Source: Camarhynchus parvulus
Lineage: Eukaryota > Chordata > Aves > Passeriformes > Thraupidae
Reading direction: 5' to 3'
Assembly: GCF_901933205.1 (NCBI RefSeq)
Contig: NC_044576.1
Span: 4,249,024 to 4,313,023, forward strand
DNA length: 64,000 nucleotides
Shown piece after piece: positions 43,793-54,935 of the stretch (the stretch's first letter is position 1; each line of letters starts with the position of its first letter). Made by a program: the position numbers and the translations under genes. The notes under the pieces were generated by a model. That model had not been told where the DNA came from, searched no databases, and saw only the letters and a program-made list of their open reading frames with translations.

Positions 43793-43883
43793 CCCTGTGC
43801 AAAGCCCTCCACGAGCACTTCCCAAGGGCACTTCCAGCCTCAGGAACTCCTGTGGTGGAATAATTACCCGGGAAAGAAAACAG
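43793..43883 (+). other. Exon-like segment in module copy 1
   Basis: Preceded by CTTCTTCTCATTCCCAG (a second possible acceptor TTTTTCAG ends at 43775) and followed by the donor GTGAGT at 43884. If the upstream acceptor is used, the segment is 108 bp. Copy 2 keeps the donor and the upstream acceptor, but the AG of the nearer one reads ACG. No recognised protein motif. A non-coding exon, an old retrotransposon splice site, or chance are all possible. Confidence 0.2.
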
Positions 43884-43987
43884 GTGAGTTTTCAGGAGGG
43901 TCTCCTGGGACATTTTTGGGCACAGTCAAGCAGGGATGTGCTGCATGAGGAAGCTGTGAGGAAGAGGGGAGAAGCAGGTAGGAGAAC

Positions 43988-44521
43988 CTATTTAATCCAG
44001 GAATTCTGCTAAGAATATCAGTTTTAAAACTTCAACATTGAACTTTGCACTGCAAAAAGGATACAGCTGAGGGTTAGGTTGCTCCCCATGGTGGATTTTA
44101 GGAACAACAGGATGGGAGAGAGGCAAGGAGTCAAGGAAAAGCTGCTGCCTGGTTCAACTCATGGAATCATGACTTTTGCCACTAATACCGCAAAAAAAAT
44201 TAAAAAAGGGGATCTGTACATCAGTATGGAAGATGTGCCCCGGGATTTTGGCACTGGGCAGCTAAAACACCACACAGGAATAAATGTGTCTGGGGGAGGA
44301 GATGTTCCTCTGGGAAAACTCACACAAACAGGGGAGCATGGGAAGGTCCCACCTGAGAAAAGTCAGGACCAGCCAAGCCCAGAGAGCCCCCTGGAATCAG
44401 CTGCTCCAGCACTGAAAGCCTCAATAAATCCAAGCAGCAATTCCAGCTCCAGCCTTTCCCTAGGCTGCTCTCCCAGCCTTTGGACTCCACAGCTCAGCAT
44501 CTCCCTAGGTTTGGAAAAGCT
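43988..44521. other. Unique sequence
   Basis: Nothing recognised; the open frame 44079-44669 runs into the next CR1. Confidence 0.45.
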
Positions 44522-44648
44522 TTTGGGCTGCCCATCCCTGGAAGTGCCCCAGGCCAAGCTGGAGCAACCTGGGATAGTGGAAGGTGCCCCTGCCAATGGA
44601 ACTGGATGGGCTTTAAATCCCTTCCATCCCAACCCAGCCTGGGATTTT
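44522..44648 (+). mobile_element. CR1 LINE 3' fragment
   Basis: Sense copy: GGGCTGCCCATCCCTGGAAG, AACCTGGGATAGTGGAAGGT, GATGGGCTTTAAATCCCTTC and CCAACCCAGCCTGGGATTTT. Confidence 0.93.
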
Positions 44649-46516
44649 CCCCATTCTCCTCCTTCCTGAGACCTTAGAGAGAGCTCCTGGTGGTGGAGAT
44701 CACGACCCAGGTTTAGATTAGTGCTCCACAGAGGAGCAAGTCTTCAGAAAACCCAAACAAACCCAACCCCACCCATCATCAGCAACTCCAGAGCCTTTCC
44801 CAGCTCCATGGCTCAGATTTCACCCCCTTGTGTTAACAAATCCTGACATAGGAGACACCATCCAGTGCTGGGAATGCAGATTAAATCTTTTCATTTTCCA
44901 TGGCAAATATTAGGATGAATCACTAAACCCAGGCTGTGCTCCCTGAGCCTGCAGCACCCCATGCTCAGCATTCCCTCTCTACTTTCAGCTCCCTGAATTT
45001 GTCATGGGACCTCTGTGGATTTGCTGAGTGCTGAAATTTGCTTTTAAATTCCTTTCCAATCATGGAAACCACACAGTAAGTGGAGCCATTGTAGTGTGAT
45101 TTGCAGAAAATGAGCTATCTGGAAACTAATTCTGGTGGTTCTATGTTGGCTCAGCTCATGGTGTGTGGCTTTGATCAGAAATAAAGTAAAATCTTGGAAA
45201 ATTAAAGTCAGAAAAATTCGCCCCAAACCAAGAGTCTGAAGTGTAAAAGCGTTGATTGAAGCTGAGTGAGAAATAGCAGAAACCCTCTGGTTCTGCACAG
45301 TGGTGTAAACAGTTCAAGGGTGGTGTAGCTATTGTTAGTTCTTTAATGCCATAATTTTAGATATATTTATGCATTTATTTAGATAGATAGATATATTTCA
45401 CATTTAAAATGAAGAAACATGTCATACCTCACCATTTCACCTCTTCTCTCTCTTTTTGCTGCTCAAATTACCTGCATTTTAAAAATTAAAAGTAAAAACA
45501 ACAGAGATCTGCAAATCCTCTCCCATCCCTGGCTCACCGGCAGCAACAGCACCTGTAAAACTTAACATTTTACTTGAAAAAGCCTCTAAAACTTTTGATA
45601 ATTAAATCAGGGTGTTCCTATGAGAGGAACAAACTGTCAGGGCTTCATCCAGACCCTTGTTGGAGACAAGGATTGAGGCTGGAAGGTGGCAGCTGGATCC
45701 AAAGCAAGAGCCCTGGGGACTGGAAACTGGGAATTAGTCTTGGGTAGAGCCTGGGTGAGAGATGAAGGATGCAAGCACCAGGAGAGAGCAGCTCTGCCCA
45801 CTAATTGTCCTGTTCCACCCAGGAAATGGGGCTGGAGGATAAAACCCCTCCTGGCAGGGCAGGGCAGAGGATTTCAGCTTCTCCCACCTTCTCTGACCAG
45901 GAAAGCCAGAAGGAAGCTGCTGCTTTTTGCATTTTTTTTTTAAATGAGCAACTCTGAAATGAAGCAATTTGAGAAGTTCCTGGGATATGGCTTCAGGAAA
46001 AACATCACCTAGCCCAGGCAGACTCCAAAGGATTTGTGTTTACAAGCTGAGCTCCCCTCTGGCTCAGAGGAGTGGGAATCCACAGAGAAAGGAGATGCAA
46101 TGTGCTGCCTCCAGGGTGGAGCTGCTTTTTTAGGCCAGGATGATCACACCAGGCTGAAAGGTCTGGCCAGAGGGCCTTGGTCACCTTTAAATCTCTCTTT
46201 TACAGCCAGTTTAACCTTAACATTTTAAAAACTCTTTCTACTCTTGGTCGGATTTTCTCACTGAAAGCAAGACTTTAAAATATAAGAGAAAGATCCTCCT
46301 AAATCACCCACCACATAATTCCTCTGGCTCCAGAAATCTGCACCTTTCTTCCCCTTTTCCTTGTTTTAGGGCCTCCAAGGCAGCAGCTCGGGATGCTTAA
46401 CCTGGTATTCCATTTCAGGAAGATCCCAGAAAAAAATCTATTTTAAATCAAATCCCGTTTACATTACTGAGTAGCTGCTATTTGGTAGTTACAGCTCAGT
46501 AATTTGTCACTACTCA
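44649..46516. other. Unique sequence
   Basis: Contains a short GATA-type run at about 45380-45392 in an AT-rich patch. Nothing else recognised. Confidence 0.45.
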
Positions 46517-46672
46517 GAGCAGCTGTGGCTGCCCCTGGATCCCTGGCTGTGCCCAAGGCCAGGCTGGACAGGGCTTGGAGCAACCTGGGACAGTGGAAGG
46601 TGTCCCTGCCCATGGCTGGATGAGCTTTAAGGTCCCTTCCCACCCAAACCAGTCTGGGATTCTGGGTTTTTA
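46517..46672 (+). mobile_element. CR1 LINE 3' fragment
   Basis: Sense copy: AGCAGCTGTGGCTGCCCCTG, GGCTTGGAGCAACCTGGGAC, GTGTCCCTGCCCATGGCTGG and CACCCAAACCAGTCTGGGAT. Confidence 0.94.
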
Positions 46673-46882
46673 TGATTTTTTTCTTAAGCTCTCAGAAGGA
46701 TTTGGCTCCCAATTCCCACTAGAAATCATTGGAAGTTTTGCTTTTGAAAATATTTAGTGGGAGTTTATTTCCAGCACAGACATCCTGTGTAAATATCAGT
46801 GTTGGATTAAGATCCTCTCATTTGGAAGATGAGGCTGATTAGGGGTGTCAAGTTTTTAGGGAGAGAGGCATTATTTGATGTA

Positions 46883-46982
46883 TCACAGAGTCATGGGTTG
46901 GTTTAGGTTGGAAAGGACCTGAAGGATCCTCTCATTCCACACCCTGCCATGGGGTGGAATGTCACTCACTCCACCAAATCAT
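46883..46982 (-). mobile_element. CR1 LINE 3' fragment, short
   Basis: Antisense: ATCACAGAGTCATGGGTTGG, TTTAGGTTGGAAAGGACCTG and CACCCTGCCATGGGGTGG. The copy stops about 50 bp before the inverted LTR. Confidence 0.85.
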
Positions 46983-47032
46983 CATCCTAATAAGTGTTTA
47001 TTCCCTTTTCCCCCATTTTTCCTGCACTGAAT

Positions 47033-47485
47033 TGACGCCTTGAGAAGGCTGCCCTAGAACAGAGGCCAGACAGAGTTAAAGAATAAAGCAGGGATTTATT
47101 AAAAGGATCTCCTCCATGGATCCACCTTGGGCAGCACAAGAGCCCAGCCAGGGCTGCACCCAAGGTGAACCAAAATGGGCACAAAATGGACAACCAGTCA
47201 TGGGGACTCTCCCTTTGATCAGTTCTGCTCCATTTGCATATTGGAGTTCATTGTCCAATTACAGCTTTAGCCCATGCAGTCCCATCCTGCTTGTTTCTCT
47301 CTCTTCAGTTTGTGCTCTTGGGCCTGAGATTTGGATCATTTGTCCTTGGTCCCCAGCTGGAGCAGGAATTGTTTTGTGTCCCTGCTCTGTGTACAGAGCT
47401 CATCATCCCTTAATGTGAAGCTCAGACCCACACACTAAAGCAGCACAGAATCTGAAAAATATAAAAGCTAAAACCTGAGGCATCA
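47033..47485 (-). mobile_element. Solo LTR of an endogenous retrovirus, copy 2
   Basis: Reverse-complement relative of 20003-20455, also 453 bp. On the plus strand it starts TGACGCC (47033) and ends GGCATCA (47479-47485), so one terminal base has changed. Long shared blocks include CATGGATCCACCTTGGGCAG, CCATTTGCATATTGGAGTTC and CTTGGGCCTGAGATTTGGAT. It has an 11-bp difference near the 3' end relative to copy 1. Flanks GAAT / TAAT are an imperfect 4-bp target duplication. Confidence 0.92.
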
Positions 47486-50454
47486 TAATAACCAACAAAC
47501 CTTACAATATTTCACAGCTTGGCTTGGCCATGCTGTGTATTTGTATTTTAAGCAGGACAAAGACTTTGTTAGATTGAGGAGATGACAACTTTGCCTCCTG
47601 CTGCCATTTTCTTCCAATCCAAAACATCCATGGAAGGAGCTTGGGGAAGAGTTAAAGCAAATTTAAAGCTGCTGGTGCTGTTGGAAGCTGCTCTGAGCTG
47701 GAGCAGCTGATGGGAGGAGGGTGGGAGAGCCCAGGAAGGTGAAGGTGATGGAGGGATGGGAGAACTGTGAGACAACACATCCTGGGAAGAGTGTCCTGGT
47801 GAGCCTGGCTGCAGGGTATAATCAGGCATCTGCTGCTCGTTTGCTGGGTGTTTTTTTAACTCCCATCCCAATCCCCCGAGCCTCCCCTCCTGCCTTGCCT
47901 TTTTTTTTCTTTTTTTTTTTATTTTTTTTTTTTGCTGGTGAACGCTGTCTGTTTGTGTAAGGGGTGTCAGGGGCCTGAAATTGTGATCCCAACCAGCAAT
48001 TTGGGTGTGTGGGTGAAAATGAACCATTGTAGTTGGTTATTTTATGGGCCCAAAATATGGCTGTTAAAAACCCCAACATTCCCCATCTGAGCTTTCTGCA
48101 TCCAGCCCATAAAATGTCTGGGATGCAGAGACGGGATCCAAGGCGACTTCCTGCCATGAAATTGTGCTTCACTAATGATCACTGCAGCCTGTTTGCTAAA
48201 CTTGGAGCCCTCTTGTTTTCCCCAAGGGAGATTATGTTGTTTGTCTTGGGGAAAAAGAAAAAAAAATATATAAAAAAAAGCAAAGTGTTTGCGTGCTGCA
48301 GTTGGGAAGTTTATAGAGCTTCAAAAATTCACCTGACACGGGACTGAGCAGCCAGGTCAGCCTGGGTGCAGAAAGGAAAAAAAAAACCCCACATTGGAAA
48401 GCTGTAAGAAAGGACAAGGGTAAGGGATTATCAGCAATTTAATTGTCTATCGACCCCCATATATAAAATCAGTTCATTTTTAGGTGGGGTTGTCTCTCCT
48501 CCCCTCTATTGCTCCCAGGCTTTTTTCCTCATTTCCCAAACACTGCTTTTCTTGTCGTATTTTTAAATAGAATACATGCTGGTTTTTACATTAGGACAGG
48601 TTTTGAATGAGGAGATGTTGAATTTCAGGCTTTAAAACTGCAACTCTGATGCCTTGCAAGAGATCCCAGTTCAGAGTTCAAAAAAAAAAAACAAAAACAA
48701 TACAGAAAAAGAAGATTAAGCTGAGAGGTGATGGAAAAAATAGGAATTTAAAGTCAGCTGAAAACAAGGGGCTTTTTCTTTCATCATCACTAGGTTAGGC
48801 ATAGTTTTTTCAAGTTGCTTTGAAGAAAAAAGTCTTTTTTTAGGTGCCAGTGGAAGACTGATAAAGATGGATTGGAAAGCAGACAGAGCCAGATGAGCCC
48901 CTTCATCCCAGGTACCTCAAAGCTGTTGTTTTAGGGCTCCCTAAAAGCCACCAAACCTTTTAATCCTCTGGATAATTCAAGACTTTTCTCCAGCAGGGGA
49001 AGAAAACACAGCTCCTGTTTGGCCTTCAGCTCAGGGAGGGTCTGGAGGATCAAAGCTGGGATTTTTGGGATCCTTTTGAACCTCCAGCCAGGGTGATTGG
49101 TGTCACACATGCCCGTGACATCCCAAATATCCCCATGGAGGGCACAGTGACAGCAGTCACAGCTGCAGGAAGAAGGAGTTTGCTGGATCTGCTCCCATTT
49201 TTAATGTCACTTTTTGAGTGCCAACGCCTCACGTGTGGGATGCGTCAGCCCCACACACAGGCTCTGGGTAAGAGAATTCCCTGCTTGCCAAAGCACCAAA
49301 CATTTCAGGAATAAAAACTTTCACCAGCAACACGAAATTCCAGAGGCACTTTAGGTGGGATTTTTAATTTGGTCACTCCCTCTACTGGAGGTTTTTTGCT
49401 TTGGCCTTATGCAGATGGTGATCTCATTAACAACTAATTAATCAGGCTTCACACTGTGGGGTTTTGAACCATTTATTTTAAAATTAACTGCATTTAACAC
49501 ATTTTTTGGTTGCTTCCAGAATGCAGGGCTGTCCATGTGATGAAAATCTGTTGGGATACACACTCAGGGCAGCAGGGAAAGATGGGCCAGGAGGATTCCC
49601 TGGAGTTTGGGGGCATTTTTCCCTACAGCAGCCTTGTTTTTAGCTTCCCAGTGGCCACTCTGGGGCTGTCAGGATGTTAATTCAATTTACTACGCCGATT
49701 TTGAAAGCAAACTCCCCCCTCCACATGGAAATGTAGAAAAGGGCACTGCAGGATTTATCCCAGCATGTTGGAGCTTAAGGAGCAGAGGTGATGGGATCAT
49801 TGTGGATTTCAGGAACCTATCCCACATCCAGAGCCTAAACCCAGCAGATCCAAGCACTGCCTTGATGGCCTTTCAGCACTTCCCTAATATTTAGTTTGGA
49901 GGTGGCTCTGTGTAAATGGGAAAAGGCTGGAAAAGGGTAAGTAAATGTGATTCCAGCATGCTCGGCTGAGGAGGATTAATAAAACACAGCAATAAAAAGC
50001 CCATTAGAATTAATTCTTAACATCCTTCAGCATATTTGGAGTAGCAGGGTGAGACTGAAGCAGGAATTTTCCCTGCAATTCAAATGGAAAGACTGGGGGA
50101 TGTCACAAAAAGGTTGGATGGGCAAAGTTTTACTCCCATCAACCCAAATCCTGGCAGCAGCAAAGCAAATCCATGCAAGCCCAGCTTGGTGCTGTTGGGC
50201 TGTGCTGAAATTCCTCTTCCTCTGCCTCCAACCTCAGCCCAGCTCAGCAATTGCAGGTCCCCAGCACCACAGGCTTTTCTTAGCTGGCTTTGGTTAAGCC
50301 AGGCCTGTGTTTAAGGCTGGGCCCAGCCCCTGTTTGACAAGGCCGTGCATTCCCGGCCCGAGGTTTGCACATTGCCCACACATCTCCCCCGGCTGCCTCT
50401 GCTGCTGAGGGGCCTGGCACCAATTTTTTTTAAGATGGAGGTTAGAGATTTGGA
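47486..50454. other. Three kb of mostly unique sequence
   Basis: Holds a T-rich tract at 47899-47934 and A-rich runs near 48250-48285 and 48681-48705. No transposon, RNA gene or convincing exon recognised. Confidence 0.4.
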
Positions 50455-50656
50455 TAAAATATTCTCTAGGAGGGTGGGCAGGCCCTGGCACAGGGTGCCC
50501 AGAGCAGCTGGGGCTGCCCCTGCATCCCTGGCAGTGCCCAAGGCCAGGTTGGATGGGGCTTGGAGATTCTGGAATGGTGGAAGGTGTCCCTGCCCATGGC
50601 AGGGGTGGCACTAGATGAGCCTTTCCCACCCAAACCGTTCTGGGATTCTCTGATTT
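50455..50656 (+). mobile_element. CR1 LINE 3' fragment
   Basis: Sense copy: GGCACAGGGTGCCCAGAGCA, CTGCATCCCTGGCAGTGCCC, CCCTGCCCATGGCAGGGGTG and CACCCAAACCGTTCTGGGAT. Confidence 0.95.
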
Positions 50657-50852
50657 TTCAGCCTCTTCTCATTCCCACGCCCTCCATAAGAACTTTCCAA
50701 AGGTACTTCCAGCCTCAGGAATCCCTGTGGTGGAATGATTGCCCCAGGAAGAAAACAGGTGAGTCAGGGGAGTCTCCTGGGACATTTTTGGGCATGGTCA
50801 GGCAGGGATGTGCTGCAGGAGAAAGTTGTGAGAAATGAGCAGGTAGGAGAAC
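50455..50852 (+). repeat. Duplicated CR1-plus-flank module, copy 2
   Basis: CR1 3' fragment (50455-50656) followed by the flank shared with 43766-43987, same orientation, about 6.9 kb downstream of copy 1. The flank differs by an 11-bp deletion near 50685, a few bases missing after GTGAG, and scattered substitutions (about 80% identity by eye). Confidence 0.88.
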
Positions 50853-50857
50853 TTCCT

Positions 50858-51040
50858 GAGGAGCTCTGGCTGCCCCTGAATGCCTGGAAGAGCCCCAGGC
50901 CAGGCTGGATGTGCTTGGAGCAGCCTGGGACAGTGGGAGGTGTCCCAGCCCATGGTAGGGGGTGGAAACAAGATGGGATTTTGGGATTTAAGGTCTGTCC
51001 CAAGCTGAAGCATTCCATGGTTTTCTGGAGCAGTTTTCAA
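50858..51040 (+). mobile_element. CR1 LINE 3' fragment
   Basis: Sense copy: AGCTCTGGCTGCCCCTGAAT, GGCTGGATGTGCTTGGAGCA, GTGTCCCAGCCCATGGTAGG and GTCCCAAGCTGAAGCATTCC. It starts right at the end of module copy 2. Confidence 0.92.
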
Positions 51041-51221
51041 GTGGCTGGTGAAGGTTTTCCCAAACCTCTCAATTTCTTCTGCTGGTGTTGGCTGGGAGAG
51101 GTTCCACCCAAACCTGGCTCACCTCATCAGACAGTGACACCCTCAGCCTCTGGCTCCTTCAGGAGACCTCCCCTGGGAGAGGAAAGCAGGGATCAGCCCC
51201 TCAGCTCACTCTCATCCTGAA

Positions 51222-51366
51222 TTTAGGGCTCCAGGAGCGTTTGGACAACGCTCTCAGGGGTGCCCAGGGTGGGATTGTTGGGCCTCTGTGCAGGGCCAGG
51301 GCTTGGATCAGTGATCCCTGTGGGTCCCTCCCAACTCAGGCAATTCTGTTCCATGATCCTCCTGGA
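51222..51366 (+). mobile_element. CR1 LINE 3' fragment
   Basis: Sense copy: GCTCCAGGAGCGTTTGGACA, GGTGGGATTGTTGGGCCTCT, CAGGGCTTGGATCAGTGATC and CTCAGGCAATTCTGTTCCAT. Third same-strand CR1 within 0.9 kb. Confidence 0.9.
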
Positions 51367-54300
51367 ATGTCACCCTCCTGGAGGGATGGAAGTCTTCTCC
51401 TAAACCAGCCCTTTAGATGCAGGTTGTGGAGTTTAATGCAGGAATCAGCAATAAAGCAAATGAAAAACCTGGTCTGGGTTGTTCAGCAGCATCAGGGGTG
51501 ACCACAGAAACCTCTAATCTGTGTAGTTTACTCTGTGTGTCCTGGGTTTAGGCCCTTTCTGGGGCAGGGGACACTGCAAATATTGGAGTTTCACAGGAGA
51601 AACAGGGAATTTCTATGGAATGCAGAGTGTAACCCACTGTGGAAAGCCTGGGAATAACAGGCAACATGGGCCTGTCTGTGCTCCCACAACCCTTGGCTGA
51701 GAACAATCTCAGAAATTAGAAATATCAGAGATTTTCTAATCAATGAAACAGGAGCTATTAGCCATGGGAAGTTAAAATTTAAACCTCGGAGCTGAACACT
51801 GGGTTGTTCAGAACATCATAAAGAAAAAAGCCACTGGAAATATTGAAAAATAGAAAATATGAAAGCATTTTGAAAGTATTCTAAAAGCATTTAAAGGTGT
51901 TTCTCGAAGCTGTTGAGTTGATATTTTTGATTGGAGCATCTGACAACCCAAAAGCTCTGAAACTTCCTGAGAAAAAGTGGAATTCTCTTAAACCTTCCTG
52001 GTAGCCCCAGGGAGACTTTATCCCTGGCATGCTGTGCTTGGAGATTTTTGAGGAGTAGACGGTTAAAGGTGATGAAACAGCATCAGATTTTCCAGCTGTG
52101 CCATAATTCTGGCAATCTCCCAGAAAAAGAACCTCTGGATGAATCAGCAGGAGGAATCCCAGGGCCAAGTCCAGGCCTGCTGTGCAGGAGGAGTTTGTGG
52201 GTGACACCAAGCAGGGATTTGGCTGCTTCTCGTATTCTGCATACTCAGGAGCAAAACATTTAGTTGGGACACTGGAAAACATCACCTGTGCTACTCCAGC
52301 CCCCCAAAAAAGCCAGGCAGGGTTTAGATGAGCAGGAAAATGTCATGGCATGAGGCAGGCTTGCATCAAACTGTCCTCAAATGTCCCAGAGAGACCAAGG
52401 TGAACATTTCCTGCTCTGTCAGTGCCACTAAGGGAACCTATGGAAGTGGCATCCAAAATCTTGGGAGACAAAAGTTGATTTCTTTTCCTAAATGGGTATA
52501 AAATGCCTGAGAGCACATGCTGTGTTCAAACAGAATTCCCCACTCCTCGTCCTCAAAATTCTGGTGAATTAAGTAAAGCAGCCTGCCCTGGGTTCTGCCC
52601 CATTTAAAAAACAAAAAAAACCCAAAATAAAACAAACAAACAAAAACCCCAAAAACCAAAACCAAACCAAAACAAACCTGAAAACAAAACAAAACAAAAA
52701 ACCACAAAAACCCCACAAAACCAAGAGAAATTTTTCAAGCTTTCCTCAGTTTTATGACCTAACTCTTCCTATGGCTAGGGGGAAAAAATTACAAAAAATT
52801 CAAAATATAGTGGAAATAAAATTCCTTAAGATGTTTGTACCTCCTGGATATCCACAGCATCCGTCAGACGTGGAGACAAAGCTCAGCTAAAACAGGAAAT
52901 ACATTTCCAGTCACATGCAACTAAAATATTATAAAGATAGAATAAAAATACTCCATATTATAAAATGGAATAAAGATACTTCAGGGTTAATTTTGTGTTT
53001 TGGTTTTAGCTTTGGTTTTTTTTTTTCCCCCTCCAGATTGTTGAGAACCCCAAACTTTCATGAGTCATGAACAGTCCTAAACCTAAACTGGATTTTTCTC
53101 CCCCTGCAGTGGAACGAGCTCCCCAGGCTGGGGATTTTCATGTGTGCTTCCTCAATTATAGGATTTTTCAGGCTCTCCCCTCATCTGTTCCCAGCTACAT
53201 CCTGTGATTCCCAAAGATTCTCAATCTGGCCAGCACAACTTCCATGTCCTTATCAGTGACTCATCCGCACATTGGAAGATCTTAAGAGTGAATCACAACT
53301 CCCTGTTTGCCGAATTCCTGCTGCTGCCTGGGGAGGAAGGCTCGGGCTGAGGGAGCAGAGCTCAAGGCAAGACACACTTTGATGTTTTAGGGACTTGAAG
53401 AGGGTAGGAATCCTTTAAAAAGAGGATTTAATTCAGTTTATTGTATCACTCCGAGGCGGCGCCTTCAAATTCACCCTTGAATTTTTCAGGCTGCGCATGA
53501 GGGAAAATGGAAATGTTTGGGTTTTTTGAAGCTGGCATTTGAAATATGTTGGAGCAGCTCTCTGTCACATCAGCTCCGTGGAGGAAGTGTCACTCAGCAC
53601 AACGGGCCACAGGCTGAGCCTATAAATTGTCTGAAATCTTCCCTTTCAGCTGTCAGCTGACAAATGCAAAGGGGAATTACATAAATACCAGTCCTACATT
53701 AAAGCCTGAACACAGGGCTCCTGTCTGCTGACGTCTGAGAGCTCCAAACGCAGCGAAACCACACGGAGCTAATGATAATTGAGATCATATGGCCTTTATC
53801 AAAGCTTCCCCCAGAAAAGCAGCTTAAGGGAAAAATCCTTAAATGTGTGTCTTGACCACAGTCTAGCAATCTCCTTCCGCATTGGAGCCTTTAACTAATT
53901 TGTTGGGTTAATTACTGAGGCCCAGGAAAGTTTGCAAGAGTGATAACTGCCTATTCTTTGATTGCTGATCGTTCCATCCAGTGGTCTTTGGGAAAGAATA
54001 AAAAATAAAAAGATCCCAGTGCAAGATGCAAACCTGGGCTTTCAGTCTGTGCCTAAGGCAGCCAAAAAGCAAAGGAATTGCTGTGTCAGGGAGCTCACAG
54101 AAAACTGGGATGCAAAAATGGGTCCAAAACGAGATCAAGGAGAGGTGGAGGGGGTTCAGAGGCTCGTTAGGTAACTCTGGTGTGCCACACTCTGCTACCT
54201 TTAATTGGAGGGCTGGGGGAGCTCCTGCTCCGCATCCAGCGCCGGAGGAATGACCAGAAGGTCAAACAGGAGGGAGAGGAGGGGGAGGAGGAGGAGGAAG

Positions 54301-54493
54301 TGGTAATTGAGGAGCCAGGAGATGATTGTGAAAGTGCTCTGAGGAGTCTGAGTGTCTGGAGAGGCGCAGGGAGCTCCAAAGGCAGGGCAGGGAACAGGGA
54401 CAGTCCCGCTCCTGCTGCCCTCCCAGCCCAGCAATGGCACTGCTGAGTGTCCCCAGAGGCTGCCCAGGCACCAAAGCACGGCCAAGCTTCATT
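51367..54493. other. Unique sequence with a possible conserved block
   Basis: TGTCCTGGGTTTAGGCC at about 51538 resembles the start of some avian LTRs, but no end is found. 52610-52725 is an A/C-rich simple tract. 53430-53920 is repeat-free with GGCGGCGCC, CAGCTGTCAGCTGACA, CTAATGATAATTGAG and GGGTTAATTACTGAGG, and could be a conserved enhancer. A GGA-rich run at 54270-54300 makes a Glu-rich open frame of no known family. Confidence 0.4.
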
Positions 54494-54548
54494 AGCTGTG
54501 GTTAATTAGCCATGGTTAACCAGCCATGGTTAATCAGCCATGTTATCT
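54494..54548. repeat. 14-bp tandem repeat, about 4 units
   Basis: AGCTGTGGTTAATT, AGCCATGGTTAACC, AGCCATGGTTAATC and AGCCATGTTATCT follow each other with an exact 14-bp step until the last. Units contain CCATGG and the second contains the palindrome GGTTAACC. Confidence 0.93.
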
Positions 54549-54775
54549 ATGACAGACATATTGGCCATCCACACACTTGCACCTCGGTCTTCCGGGGATG
54601 AGCAGGAATGAGAAGCCAACAGCAAAACCATGGAGTAGTGGAGGACCTTCCTTCTGCTCTGACTCACTTTACAGAAGTTTTCTCTGTCCCTCCTCCATTA
54701 TTTATAAAATGGAGCATATTTCAGAAACGTTCTGCAATAAATCACCGAGGCCAGGCCAGCCACCAGCACAGCTTT

Positions 54776-54935
54776 GTTGTCCCCTGGATCCCTGAAAGTG
54801 TCCAAGGCCAGGTTTGGAGCAGCCTGGGATAGTGGAAGGTGTCCCTGTCACGTCAGGGATGGCACTGGCTGAGATTTAGGGTCCCTTTCAACCCAAACCA
54901 TTCTGGGATTGTTCCCAGATTGTTCCATGACATCA
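54776..54935 (+). mobile_element. CR1 LINE 3' fragment
   Basis: Sense copy: CCCCTGGATCCCTGAAAGTG, TTTGGAGCAGCCTGGGATAG, TTAGGGTCCCTTTCAACCCA and ACCATTCTGGGATTGTTCCC. Confidence 0.93.

Larger units (their letters stand above)
43565..43987 (+). repeat. Duplicated CR1-plus-flank module, copy 1
   Basis: A CR1 3' fragment (43565-43765) followed by about 220 bp of other DNA that recurs at 50657-50852 after another CR1. Shared blocks after the CR1 are TTTTTCAGC, CTTCTCATTCCCA, ACTTCCAGCCTCAGGAA, CCTGTGGTGGAAT, AGAAAACAGGTGAG, TCTCCTGGGACATTTTTGGG, CAGGGATGTGCTGCA and GAGCAGGTAGGAGAAC (with small changes). Confidence 0.88.

Noticed and set aside
51538..51900. LTR starting TGTCCTGGGTTTAGGCC
   Set aside because: Only the first bases resemble an LTR; no poly(A) signal in place, no end and no duplication found.
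54180..54446. Plus-strand frame with an acidic Glu-rich stretch
   Set aside because: The Glu run comes from a local GGA-rich simple sequence; nothing else supports coding.
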